64,000 nucleotides of DNA from Carettochelys insculpta (taxonomy: Eukaryota > Chordata > Testudines > Carettochelyidae): assembly GCF_033958435.1 (NCBI RefSeq), contig NC_134167.1, positions 454,001 to 518,000 of the forward strand. The letters are read 5' to 3'. Below are positions 45,076 through 56,056 of the stretch, in pieces. Position numbers and translations under genes: made by a program. Within the stretch, counting starts at the first letter, position 1. Each line of letters begins with the position of its first letter. A model generated the notes under the pieces. It had not been told where the DNA came from and ran no database searches. It saw only the letters and a program-made list of their open reading frames with translations.

Positions 45076-45292
45076 TTCTGAGGTATTTAGGTATTCTGGC
45101 AGGCATCCACAATGGTGTCGTTACCAGAGTTTTGGAATTTCTATTTTTCTTAATGTGCAAGCTAATTTTGAGTATGAAAAAATGCTGTTTTATTTTTAGT
45201 TTAATTGTACAGTTGTTCTCTGAGGGAAGTTGCAACAGGTATAGAGTTTACTCTCTTCATGTGGACACAATTCCTGGGAAGATGAGATTACT

Positions 45293-45480
45293 CAACATAA
45301 AAATGGCTCTACTGGGTCATACCAAAGGTCCACCTCATCCAGTGTATTGTCTTCTGACAGTGGCCAATGCTAGGTGCCCCAGAGACAATAAATGGCATAG
45401 GGAATCATCAGATCCTTAGCTGGTCACCCATTCCCATTCCTACCCACCCGCTGTTCCCATTGCCTCTTTTCCATCACTGG
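45293..45480 (-). mobile_element. CR1 3' UTR fragment, reverse
   Basis: 'atggctctactgggtcatac', 'caaaggtccacctcatccag', 'cttctgacagtggccaatgc' and 'taggtgccccagagacaata' are the reverse of the CR1-D-type 3' UTR ('gaccctttggtctgacccagtat'-like). No coding part remains. Confidence 0.75.
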
Positions 45481-45785
45481 CACGTGTGTAAATAAAGCAA
45501 GTTACACTTCTGAGTGAATGTTCACAGCACAGTTTGCCTGAGTTCTAGTACAAGAGTTACCCCCTAACGACTCCCATCCACGCAAAGAAAACTCTAGCTA
45601 GAGTTAAGTGGTGCAGCTTTAAACATGAGCTAGCTCTCCAGTCAAAGGTTGGTGGTCATAAACGTCAACTGAAGTTCCAGGTGGCAATGCACCAGGGATT
45701 GTACCAGCAGCAAATTCAATCACTGCAAATCCAAGCAGTCTGTGCTGCTCATCAAGTCTCTCTGTGCATCCTCACTGTTCTTCTG

Positions 45786-46485
45786 GAGTGTGGTCAGACT
45801 ACCAGATAAATTCAATTTTTATTAAATTTGATTTTATAAAGCTGGGTTTTGTAAAATCAGTTTTGAGTAGCCTCACTTTGCCACAAAGTCCACACAATGT
45901 CAAGTTAGTGCTGTCACACTGAATGGCCAAACATCGACTGTTGCAGCAGTTCATTGTGGGAACCTATCCCACAGTTCCCTCAGCCCCACATTCTGTACCC
46001 TCCCTCCAGGCCCTGCTGCACCCCTGCCACTTGCAGCGCTCACCCTGCTGCCTGGTTCCTGGGTCCCTGCAGCATGGGGGAGATGGGAGCCCCTACCACA
46101 GAGAGCCAGGAAACTGACCAGCACTGGTGGGCTGGTCAGTTTCCCAGCTCTCACAAGCGGTGGAGATCCCAGAGCCAAGGGCAGCTGCTCCAGTCAGTTT
46201 CCTGGCTCCCACAAATGGTGGGGAGCTGGCAGCCAGGTTCAGCAGCACCATTCAGCCTCTGGAGGCTAAAGAATTCGACTTAAAGACACAGCATTTCCTC
46301 ACCAGCCTTCGTTTGAGCTTCTACATTTAAACTTGAGGCTACACCCAGCTGGTTTCAACCATGTTATGATGGTGATATTAGTGCTCCCTAAATTGAGCTA
46401 ATCGTATTTACAGTGAAGACGGTCACTTGGTACAATTGAGCTAACTGTTTTAAATTCATATGTGTCTGGTAGTGTAGATGAAGCC
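45786..46485. mobile_element. non-autonomous DNA element, about 700 bp
   Basis: The right end reads inward (complement) as 'ggcttcatctacactaccag' and the left has 'gtggtcagactaccagataa', so the subterminal 'actaccaga' pairs. Inside is 'ttcattgtgggaacctatcc' with its partner 'cccacagttccc', a hairpin that I recall from reptile hAT MITEs. At 46095-46220 a unit 'cagtttcctggctcccacaa' occurs twice forward and once inverted. The left border is uncertain. Confidence 0.55.
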
Positions 46486-46639
46486 TTACGCTAGCTTAGC
46501 ACAGGTGCACTGGGCTTGAGTTGCTAAAATTCTAGAATGCATTGCTGATTTCCTCCCTCGCTGGGAAGCTGACCTGCAAGGCCCCCAAACCGTTGAGAGG
46601 TGTTGGTGACAGCAGGGTTTGAAGAAGGGGTAAGGGTAT
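46486..46639. other. unassigned
   Basis: Nothing recognised. Confidence 0.4.
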
Positions 46640-46795
46640 GTTACCAGTGGGGAAATGAGGGATCAAACAGCTTGCCCCATGTCATACAGTCAATTCAGTT
46701 GCAGCTGTGCGAGGCTGGGAGGATTGCAGATCTCCTGATTTCAGTTGTGAACAGAAAATTGCTCTCCTGACTCCCTTCAGTGCTTTCTCCAGGGG
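46640..46795 (-). repeat. SINE, reverse, diverged
   Basis: 'ggggaaatgagggatcaaac', 'agcttgccccatgtcataca' and 'gcagatctcctgatttcagt' followed by 'gctctcctgactccctt' follow the order of the reverse SINE class. Confidence 0.6.
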
Positions 46796-47554
46796 GTCAC
46801 CTATCAGATGTGAGCATCTCTCGAACAGGGTGCCCCAGTTCTAGCTGTCACACTGCAGGGGATACAGGGGTTAGATAACTCTGTATCTCATCACCTTCAT
46901 GTCACCGACCCACCTAGTTTTATCCCTCGCGTACTTTATTCCATTAGGGAGTCATTAAAAAAAAAATCAGAACTGCAGCACATCCACAGCTTATTCTGTA
47001 ACACTTGACTCAAATCCTTTCATGTCAATTTAACACACTTAGCTGGATTTAAATTGAATCGAGACAAACCAGCTTCAGACAGAATTGCACCTCGCCCCCC
47101 ACCCGCATAATGTTTCACAGAAGTGAAACCCCCATGGTATTACAGCCTGAGAACATGGGTGAATTGAGAGCATAACAGGATGATTCTCCTGCCCAGTTCT
47201 CCTATTTTGTGTATGACTCAATTACTCTGTATGTATACCCAAGATCCAAGTACAAAGATATAATTTTTAGTGCTGGAATTTGTGGCAAACACACACAACA
47301 CAGATTTTTATTGCTGGCCCACATCACACATTTGAGCATGCAAAGAGCCATTTAATCCTGCAATCCTTACTAATCCTCCCTTGGGCAAACACAGTCCTGA
47401 GGCTGAGAATTCCCCTAGTCAGAGTGAATTGCTGTCCCTTGGATAAAGGCCATCAAAGGAAACACCATACAAGCTAAGCAAAGCTTCTAAAGGGAGGAAG
47501 AATGATCTCGTGGCTATTGCATCCACCAGGGCAGGGGCATCCTGATGAACTCTG
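46796..47554. other. unassigned stretch
   Basis: Nothing recognised. Confidence 0.4.
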
Positions 47555-47840
47555 GTGCCCTACGCAGGCTGAGCACATAAACTGGGTGACCAGGGAGCTT
47601 CTGAGATCAAGGTTCAATTCCCTGCTCTCCTTTGGATATATCCTAGCACTCAGCACTTAAAACATGTCCTGGGTCACCATCAACAAAATGGGGATAATTA
47701 TCCTTCCTCTGTGAGTCTTATTTATTTGAAGTGTAAAGCTCTTCAGGGAAAAGACAGGTCTTCTACCATGTCTACATATAATGCTCAGCACAATGGGACC
47801 TTGATCTCTGTGGGGGGCTCCTGTAATCCTACTCACTGAG
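47555..47840 (+). repeat. tRNA-headed SINE, nearly full length
   Basis: A B-box-like 'aaggttcaattccctgctct' is followed by 'caaaatggggataattatcc', 'ttgaagtgtaaagctcttca' and the tail 'taatgctcagcacaatggga' then 'ccttgatctctgtggggggc'. Head, body and tail stand in the right order, so this is the most complete SINE in the window. Confidence 0.75.
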
Positions 47841-49239
47841 TAACTTCAGAATGGTGGTCCTTTTGACTTCAGTAGGCTACCTCTGTCGTAAGGGACATCC
47901 ATCTGATCCTGAACTGGGTAGCTGTGGCCGGGCTTTTTGAGGTAGCAGGCACCTGAGGCTTTTGTTCATTTAATGAAAATCAAAGAGCAGAGACAAGATT
48001 TTCAAAAGCAACTAGTTACTGTGCCAACACCAGTTTTGGGGCAACAAATTTCAGACTCAAAGAGCTGATTTGCACAACACGCATATGTAGCACTGTCAAG
48101 GTTTCTCCAGTCAGGTGCTCAAAAACCCTTACACCTAGCCACTTACGCCTCAGGCAGGCTTGGCCTACAGGTGTAAATTACCCAGTTTGCCAGCTCCGTC
48201 TTTAACAGGCATAAAACTCAGTGCATGAAAAAAAATCTAGAACCAATGAAATTGATGCACATGCTTAAGGCCTTTCCTGAATCAGGGCCTAATCAGCAGA
48301 ACAGGGCCCAGGACACAGAAGGGCAACTCTGATTCTGTCCAGTTCATTACAACAGGAAGTGCTCCCCCAGTAAAATACACAAGTATCTTTCCTCCCCTCC
48401 TGCTGTTTGTGGATACTGAGTTCTGGGTACAATGGCGCCCTCAAGTACATCTGGTCTCTCTCCGATTTTCCCTTACACATTCCTCTTAAAGAACATTTGA
48501 GCAGAGTTACAGATCGCTGCTGTCTGCATGATATTTTGTACCCCATTGAAGACATGGGGCTTTATAACCTGTTCTGTTCTCAGGACTACTCTAATATACC
48601 TTTCATGAAGTGTGTCAGATTTTCTTTGTAATGTATTGCATTGTTCTATTAACACAATTCCCTCTGAACTGAGGGCTTTTACATCAAAGTAGAGTCTAAA
48701 TGAATTTAATGGTAAAGCAGATAAAAGAAAAAACCAACACACAAACACCACTTTTAAAGCCACAAGCTAGCTACAAATAGCTCAGACATGGAAGGCTTCT
48801 AAAGGTACTAATGCATTCCCCTATCTCTCAGTATATATATCATTTTACTAATTAGGTATATTAAAAGCTGCATCTGTCGCGTTTCACTCATTTACACAGA
48901 CATAAGACGACACATTTATAAGTCATCAGGGTGAAATGAAATCTTTGCTGGGTTTAATTAATTTAAATATTCATGGAAACAGTATTGGGGAGGAATGTTG
49001 TTCTTAATCAGAACAGACACTGCTGTTTTATAATGCAAATTGCCTTTTCTTATGTGGACAACATTGGGTACGTACATTAAAAAATAGCAGAATGTTAATT
49101 ACAAGGATGGGGAGCTGACACCAACACGTGCTGAGGATAATACCTACATCATCACCAGGGTAAGTTACTGTAATTGACTGAATCTGACTGTGGGGCAAAA
49201 ATATATATGAGTCCCTGTTATTATTGATAAACATATGAT
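47841..49239. other. unassigned stretch
   Basis: A half unit of the palindromic repeat of 16899 lies at about 48240-48295 ('gatgcacatgcttaaggcct', 'ttcctgaatcagggcc'). No gene. Confidence 0.4.
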
Positions 49240-49350
49240 GGCAGTGCACCCTGGGACCAAACCAAGAACCTTGTCCCCTAGCTGCTATACAGAGCACTGA
49301 GAGCTAGTCAGTCCTTCCTCCAAATAGCTTACAATCGAAACAGAAAGGAG
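49240..49350 (-). repeat. SINE fragment, reverse
   Basis: 'tgggaccaaaccaagaacct', 'tgtcccctagctgctataca' and 'caaatagcttacaatcgaaa' look like a reverse tRNA-headed SINE body, diverged. Confidence 0.45.
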
Positions 49351-49974
49351 AAGCATAGCATAGGAGGGGAAGGGTACCCTCAACACACAAGCAGAGCAAT
49401 GGAACTACTCCAGGCTGAGGCAGAGTATGAAATTTGCATAGAAAAGGAGAGCATGGGGCACAAGGCAAAACTCAGAAAAACTGTGACTTTAGAACACACT
49501 TGACTGATCAACCTGCTCACTTCCCCATCTCCCTTTATAGCCTTTCTGCTCAAAACTGGAAAAATGTTCCTAGCACGGTCCTGATTCCTCACCATGACCA
49601 GACAAAATGCCAAATACTCAGAGGGTCCAGAGTTTAATCTACATCTATTATAGGGCAAAAGTAACGATACACGAGCTAACCATAAGCCAACTTCAACCTC
49701 TTGTCCTGACCTTCCGGGGATGCCCACTAACCCATACTAATGCAGGAGCTGAGAGTTTGGCTTTTGATTCATCAATACGCTATTTCAGAGTTTTATACTT
49801 CTGACCATCACCACCATATCCAAAATATTCTTCATGAAAAAGAATTTCCTTAGTGTTTGCACCTCTCTCTATATATCCTCTGCCTTCCTTTGAGCTCAGG
49901 ATAGGCAAAATATAATGTTAGAAAAATATATTTAAAACCATGCACCACCCTTCAGGTGTCTTTATATACACCAA
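49351..49974. other. unassigned stretch
   Basis: Nothing recognised upstream of PLE2. Confidence 0.4.
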
Positions 49975-50284
49975 GAAGCTTATTTCAGAGCGGATCTCTC
50001 TCGGGGACTCTCTTTCTGCCCACCACCCCCACAAACTTGATACAGTTCTGTGGTGATATGAAACCCTACTTTCTCTGTCTCCAACTCAAGAAATACTTCC
50101 AACATGACACTGAACAGTGCACTTACCAACAGGTACCCTCCCACCTACAGTACAAGAAAAAGAATTCCTCATGGACTCCCTGATGGTCAAAATGACAGAC
50201 TGGACCTATACATAGAATGCTTCTGCCCGCGTGCACAGGGAGAAATAGTGGAAAAGTGGCATCGCTTACCCCATAACCTCAGCC

Positions 50285-50640
50285 ATGCGGAATGCAACAC
50301 CATCAAACAGCCTCAGAAACAACTCTGACATTGTCATCCAAGAGGCTGACAAGGGAGGCGCTGTTGTCGTCATGAATAGGACCGACTACCAAAAGGAGGC
50401 TTCCAGGCAACTCTCCAATACCATGTTCTACAGGCCTCTGTCTGAGGAGCCCACTGACAAATATACAAAGAAACTACAGCATCTGCTCTAGACCTTCCTG
50501 ATGTAAACACAGGAACAAATCTACACAGACACACCCCTTGAACCCAAACCAGGTTTAGTCTACCTGTTACCCAAGATCCATAAACCTGTGAATCCCAGTC
50601 ACCCAGCGTCTCAGGCACTGGCAACTCCCACCACAGGACT
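50285..50640 (+). pseudogene. PLE2 RT fingers region
   Basis: 'DIVIQEADKGGAVVVMNRTD' and then 'YLLPKIHKP' are the conserved finger blocks of Penelope RTs; the KxxR-like basic residues sit in the second block. A stop near 50490 and later frame changes break the coding sequence. Confidence 0.75.
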
Positions 50641-50758
50641 GCCTGGGTATGCGGACTCTCTACTTAGACCCTATGCTACCAGCACCCCCAGCTTTCTTTG
50701 AGATACCACAAACTTCCTCAGGAAACTACAATCCTTTGGAAACACCATCCTGGCCACC

Positions 50759-51240
50759 ATGAATGGACAGGCCCATTACACCTATATCCCGCATGAAGAT
50801 GGACTCCAAGCTGTTCGAAACATCATCTCTGATGAGACCAAGGCACAAATGCTGGTGGAGCTTTGTGACTTGTCCTCACCCACAGCTATTTCAGATTTGA
50901 AGTCAATCTATACCTTCAAATCAGTGGCACTGCTATGGGCACTCACATGGCCTCACAGTATGCCAACATTTTTATGGCTGACCTGGAACAACACTTCCTC
51001 AGTTCTCGTCCCCTAGTGCCCCTCCTCTACGTACGCTACATTGATGACCACTTCATTGTCTGGACCCATGGGAAGGAAGCTCTTGAAGAGTTCCACCATG
51101 ATTTCAACAGTTTCCACCCCACCATCAACCTAAACCTGGACCAGTCAATACAGGAGATCCACTTCCTGGACACTACTGTGCAGATAAATGATGGTCACAA
51201 ATACCACCCTATACTGAAAATCCACGGACCGCTATGCTGA
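50759..51240 (+). pseudogene. PLE2 RT palm, frameshifted
   Basis: 'YIPHEDGLQAVRNIISDETK' (palm, before the deletion) is in one frame and 'MGTHMASQYANIFMADLEQH' with the catalytic 'LYVRYIDDHFIVWTHGKEA' (YIDD at 51037-51048) in another. The segment that should join them is shortened. The run 'EIHFLDTTVQINDGH' follows. The enzyme cannot be made from this copy. Confidence 0.82.
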
Positions 51241-51689
51241 TCTACACGCCTCCAGCTTCCATCCAGGGCACACAACGTGATCCATTGTATACAGCCAGGC
51301 GCTAAGGTACAACCGCATTTGCTCTGATCCGTCAGAGACAAACATTGAGAAGACCTTTACCAAGCTTTCCTCAAACTACAATACTCATCTAAGGAAATGA
51401 GGAAACAGATTGACAGAGCCAGACGGGTACCCAGAAGCCACCTGCTACAAGACAGGCCTCTCAAGGAAAATATGAGACCATCACTGGCCATCACATGCAG
51501 CCCCCAGCTAAAGCCTCTCCAACACATCATCAGTGATCTGCAACCCATCCTGGACAACGATCCTTCACTCTCACAGACGTTGGGAGGCAGGCCTGTCCTC
51601 GCCTACAGACAGCCTGCCAACCTTAAACAAATTCTCACCAGCAACTATAGACAACAACACTAACTCAACCTGGAACCAAGCTCTGCAAC

Positions 51690-52001
51690 AAACCTCGTTG
51701 CCAACTCTGCTCACATATCTACACCTGTGACATCATCACAGGACCTAACATCAACTATACCATCAGGGGCTCCTTTACCTGCACATCTACTAATATAATA
51801 TATACTATCATGTGTCAGCAATGCCCCACTTCAATTTACATTGGCCAAACTGGGCAGTGTCTACGTAAAAGAATAAATGGACATGAATCAGATGTCAGAA
51901 ACAGTAACATACAAAAACCTGTAGGAGAACACTTCAATCTTTCTGGACACTCAGTAACAGATTTAAAAGTAGCAGTCCTACAACAAAATTTTCAAAAATA
52001 A
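51690..52001 (+). pseudogene. PLE2 GIY-YIG endonuclease region
   Basis: 'IMCQQCPTSIYIGQTGQCLR' and 'KRINGHESDVRNSNIQKPVG' give the GIY-YIG core and the basic residues after it, then 'EHFNLSGHSVTDLKVAVL'. The cysteine-rich linker upstream (about 51680-51720) is out of frame. Unlike PLE1 this domain is not interrupted, so it defines the empty MITE site. Confidence 0.82.
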
Positions 52002-52435
52002 AATGGAGAGAGAAATCTTTGCAGTTTATTTGCAAATTTGACTCCATCAACCAAGGATTAAACAGACTGGGAGTGGCTGGCCCCTTACAAAAGCAACTTC
52101 TCTGCTCTGGATGTTCACACCTCCACATTAGAATCTGACAGTGGACCACAGTCCCCCCTGACTGATGACTTGTTTTCTCCTTTCTTAATGTATACTACTG
52201 AAAATGAGTCATTTCCACCCTGACTGAATATACCTTGTCAGCTCTGTCCCTCCCTTTTACTGGGACCCCCCTCTTTAAATACTTCTCTGAACACACACAC
52301 CCCACTCATGCATCTGATGAAGTGGGTCTTTGCCCACGAAAGTTTATGCTCCAAAATGTCTGTTAGTCTATAAGGTGCCACAGGACTTCTTGTTGTTCTC
52401 GAAGATACAGACTAACACAGCTACCTCTCTGATAC

Positions 52436-53389
52436 TTGTCACTAAATAAAGAGGTATTTTTCAACCATAGCAAAACAATTCAGCCAGCTGGATGGCACAT
52501 GCTCATGAAAATATGACCCACACATGCTGGTGGTCAATTGGGTAACACTCCACCAGCAGACGCTGCACTAAAAATCGAGAGGGGGATAAAAGCAGTCTAA
52601 AGAAATAGAAATCAACAAGGCCCCCTTATGGGTCATGAGAGGTAACAGGGCAGCCTGCTTACTGCAGATCAGTTCTCAACCCTTTCCATCTCAGTGCCCC
52701 CCTTTTGCACACACTGGCTCCCCTTGCATTGAGCTGGGCTCCCATTCCCACCTAGCAGCAGTATGGGGAAAGAAAGGTGTACATGACCTCTTGAGGCATG
52801 TTTGTGACATCTAAGTAGAAAATGCCTGTTTCTAGGCCCTGCACCATTCAAATAAATGGGAAATTAACCTTTGACCTCACCATAGGAAGGATTAGAATGG
52901 GAGGGAATATATTAAACTCACTGTGCACAAGGTTTAGGAATCAAGAGACAGAAAACAGACCCTGAATTTCACCCAGAAATGCACACTGACCTTACTTCCC
53001 AACACACCACATGCCAGGGCCCATCAATGTGTCACGAAGAGCCGCATAAATCTCACCCTTTCACAAATGCTCATTCTGCATTTGTTCAAAGCACAATGAA
53101 GTTTAATAGTCATGATTCAAACTAAACATCCACAACTCAGCCTCAGAGCCAGTTCCCCTTAGAATTCTGACAAGCAACAAATTAACATCATATAAATATG
53201 CAGAGAAACACTCATCTTTGCCTGTGGACTAGAAAAACTGCTGACTCCCAGCACAAAGACTTAATAGAGTGACTGAGTGGAAATCTATTCTTGCTGAGAC
53301 CTAATGCTTCAGTGATCTGGTTGTAAGTCAAATCAGTGTTTGCCAATAGCTCACGTTTCAAGGGTCAGCCTGGCCAAATGCAGAAGGTT
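52436..53389. other. unassigned stretch
   Basis: Nothing recognised. Confidence 0.4.
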
Positions 53390-53520
53390 GTGGACTGGGG
53401 ACAACAATTTCTACTTCCAGTTCAGCCACTTACCAGTTGTGTGACCTTGGACAAATCACGTGACCTCTGTTTCTGTTCAGCCTTTCTTACTGAGATGTTG
53501 AAGAGAGCACTCTCTCAACA
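53390..53520 (+). repeat. MIR/CORE-like SINE 1 of a tandem pair
   Basis: 'cagccacttaccagttgtgt' and 'gaccttggacaaatcacgtg' then 'acctctgtttctg' are the conserved core of MIR-like SINEs. Confidence 0.7.
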
Positions 53521-53539
53521 GAAGTAGAGAAAGGGTTAT

Positions 53540-53795
53540 CCTGTGGTAGAGTTCTGGAAACTCTGGCTTAATTACCTGCTCTGTAAGACTCTGTGTAACC
53601 TTGGGCAACTCACTTAGCCTCAGCTCCCTACCTATATATGAGGTGATTGTATTCCCCACCTCACAAGGTAGAGTACTGTGAAGATAAATATTAAAAAGTG
53701 AGGTACTCATATGTGATGGTGGGGTGGGGGGAAAGAGGTCATATAATATACCTACAAGCTAGACAGATAGGCAGGCAGAGAAATGGAAGTTCCTG
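53540..53795 (+). repeat. tRNA-headed CORE-SINE 2 of a tandem pair
   Basis: 'cctgtggtagagttctggaa' (head), 'gtgtaaccttgggcaactca', 'cttagcctcagctccctacc', 'gaggtgattgtattccccac' and 'ctcacaaggtagagtactgt' follow in proper order. It is in the same direction as the one just upstream. Confidence 0.7.
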
Positions 53796-54469
53796 GCACA
53801 ATGGGGCCCGGATCTTGGCTGAGGTCCTAGATGCAGCTGTATTAAAAATAATAATGGTCTATGCTTTAATCACAAATTAGCTATGATGATTGTTGCTAGA
53901 TTTGCCTAGAAACCAGAAAATGAGAAATACAGAATTTAAAAGAAGAGTGTTTAATCTCTTCCCCCAACACACCATCATTACACCTCAGAAAATAATGAAT
54001 TTGGCTTAGAGACTGGACAGAAGAGGGCCTAGAAGTTGTAAAGATTGGGTTAAAATTTTCAATGCACTTCAGTGACAGAAGTTCTTATGCCACTTCTAAA
54101 GATAGGACTTTGTGCCTTTTGAAAAATCTTTCCCCAGACCCCTACTTGAATGCCTCTCCCCTGCCCCCACCTCAAAATTAATTTCTGAAGTGATTCTGAT
54201 CTCTATAAATGCATCCACTATTTACCCAAAACATGATAAATAATTTCCAGACTTTGGGAAGTTTATGGATTGCTCACAGTGACTCTGACCAAGGGTTTCA
54301 GAAGCAGACAGTGACTATGGATGATTCAGAATTGGCATATCCGGATTTGACACCTGGCAAAGATGCCTGATTTTCGAAGAGTACAGAGCATCTGCTGCCT
54401 ACAAACCTGTTTTCTTCAAAGCCCATTGACTGGGGCACCCACCATTACTAACCACTGGGGAAAAATTAT
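53796..54469. other. unassigned stretch
   Basis: Nothing recognised up to the left target duplication of the PLE pair. Confidence 0.4.
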
Positions 54470-54481
54470 TGACTATTCTCA

Positions 54482-54695
54482 AGTATCAGAGAGGTAGCCG
54501 TGTTAGTCTGTATCTTCGAAAACAACAAAAAGTCCTGTGGCACCTTACGGACTAACAGCTATTTTGGAGCATAAGCTTTCGTGGGCAAAGACCCGCTTCG
54601 TCAAATGCATCTGACAAAGCGGGTCTTTGCCCGCGAAAGCTAATGCTCCAAAATAGCTGTTCGTCCATAAGGTGCCACAGGACTCCTTGTTGTTC
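54482..54695. mobile_element. inverted pair of PLE 3' ends, perfect 12-bp duplication
   Basis: A reverse PLE end with its 36-nt tail ('gtatcagagaggtagccgtg' to 'gacccgcttcgtcaaatgca') is followed directly by a forward PLE end ('gcgggtctttgcccgcgaaa' to 'ttgttgttc'). The arms pair over about 80 bp. TGACTATTCTCA stands at 54470-54481 and again at 54696-54707 without mismatch, so the pair was inserted as a single unit. Confidence 0.92.
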
Positions 54696-54707
54696 TGACT
54701 ATTCTCA

Positions 54708-54854
54708 GTTCATGGTGTGTGTTTGGCCACATGGCATTGTTTCCATTCCATGGTGCGATGACAGATTTTTAAGCAGCAAATTCAATTAAATAAATTTCAG
54801 TTTCACATCTTTAAATACAAATGATCATTTGAAAGTTCCTGAACAATACACATA
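54708..54854. other. unassigned
   Basis: Nothing recognised. Confidence 0.4.
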
Positions 54855-55160
54855 TTTTTAAGGCCAGAGAGGGACCATTATGAACAGCTAAACAGATTAC
54901 TTCCATAACACAGAATCTGATTCAGTCAAACTTCTCTCTCTTCTGGCTTAGTGATGACTTTAAAAACAAGTCGTTCGGTCTCCAAGACTTCCACTGGTGA
55001 GGAATCCACCATGTTCCTGACCCTTCCAATGATTAATTACCCTCATTGTTTCTCTTACTTTCAGCAGTTTATCCACTGGCAACTTGTTATACCTTCACTG
55101 GCTAGATGCAGTCTTATCTCGTGACAAACTTCAAATCTAATTCAATCATTTTTGCCTGTC
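54855..55160 (-). mobile_element. old CR1 3' end, reverse
   Basis: 'aggccagagagggaccatta' is the reverse of a CR1 3' UTR end. 'ggtgaggaatccaccatgtt', 'ccaatgattaattaccctca' and 'aacttgttataccttcactg' follow as the diverged reverse of the coding and UTR parts seen in other CR1 copies. Many substitutions. Confidence 0.6.
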
Positions 55161-55468
55161 TGTTTTGATATGATGGCAATAAAATCTGTCATGTAAGATG
55201 AAGTGTTTATAGCAGGACTGGACAGATAGAAAGCCTGTTTCCCAGAGGTGCTGAGGACCTTAAGCTCACAGTGATTTCAGCAGGAGTTGCAAACATGCAT
55301 CTCTGAAAAATCAGGCCCAAGGCATATTACTAGTTCCTGAGCATCTGTGAAATTTACAGGTCAAGCCTGTAAAAAAAAAAAAAAAACAGCAGTAAAATAG
55401 ACATAATAGCAAGATAAGCTCAGAAAAAATTTCTGCTCTGAAGTGCAAAGCCCTTTAAAATTTTCAGC
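55161..55468. other. unassigned
   Basis: An A-run of about 17 lies near 55370. The text at 55228-55322 ('gaggtgctgaggaccttaag') resembles an old dispersed repeat of the type at 55801. Confidence 0.35.
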
Positions 55469-55725
55469 TTACTGTTCACACAGGTTCTGTCTTTCTGTGA
55501 AGGTGTCAGAAGCCACTTTTGAGTGTTGCGCAAGGAGAGTTCCATTGTATGGCAGTAAGCTACTGAAAGATGAGCAAGGCACATCAGGTTGATACAAACC
55601 AAACATTTTCCGCCTCATTTTTAGTTTACATCTCCAGCCTGATGCTATTAACAGGGGAAGGAACAGATGCAGAAACTGATTTGGCTTGACAGACCCGTCG
55701 CTGCAGCTGAAATCTGTTCCAACCT
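55469..55725 (-). other. weak candidate terminal exon
   Basis: On the minus strand an acceptor-like 'tgctgtttgcag' precedes an open frame beginning 'EVGTDFSCSDGSVKPNQFL', which runs about 85 codons to a stop. There is no sequence family that I recognise, no donor and no partner exon. Chance is the more likely explanation. Confidence 0.1.
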
Positions 55726-55800
55726 CTGCAAACAGCATGGATGCAGATGTAAAGGAAAAACAAAAATCTTTTAAGCCAAGGCTTTAAGAAGTGATTACCA

Positions 55801-55970
55801 GCTGTGGGTGCCCAAGCTGAGACCCCTTAAAGGAGTCTGATTTTCAGTGGAGGAAGAGGCTGCTTAGTGCTTTCTGTAAATCTGGCTCTGCAATGAGGCC
55901 CCCAGATGGGCACCAAAAATCAAGGTGCTCAAAACCACTAATTGTTTTTGAAAATCCTGGCCAGTTTTCA
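55801..55970. repeat. old palindromic dispersed repeat ('gggtgcccaag' type)
   Basis: 'gtgggtgcccaagctgagac' and 'cccttaaaggagtctgattt' at the left, 'aaaaatcaaggtgctcaaaa' and 'ttgaaaatcctggcc' at the right. I recall units of this kind as frequent in sauropsid DNA. Confidence 0.5.
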
Positions 55971-56020
55971 ATTGACTATAGGAAGTGCTCAGTGCCATTA
56001 AAATGGCTCTTTTAGCAAAC

Positions 56021-56024
56021 ACAA

Positions 56025-56055
<31 letters not shown>

Positions 56056-56056
56056 G
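56021..56056. repeat. (TC)n(AC)n microsatellite
   Basis: A short run of TC followed by about 12 CA units. It is a simple dinucleotide repeat likely to be polymorphic. Confidence 0.95.

Larger units (their letters stand above)
49975..52435 (+). mobile_element. Penelope-like element PLE2, longest copy
   Basis: From 5' to 3' the element has N-terminal text ('PTTPTNLIQFCGDMKPYFL'), the RT fingers ('EADKGGAVVVMNRTDYQKEA' and 'GLVYLLPKIHKP'), the palm with YIDD, the linker, the GIY-YIG domain and the 3' end. It continues 36 nt beyond the 'ttgttgttct' point ('cgaagatacagactaacaca' ... 'ctctctgatac'). Reading frames are broken at several points, and part of the palm before 'LQISGTAMG' is deleted around 50890-50920. 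The 5' border and target duplication are not resolved. Confidence 0.88.
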
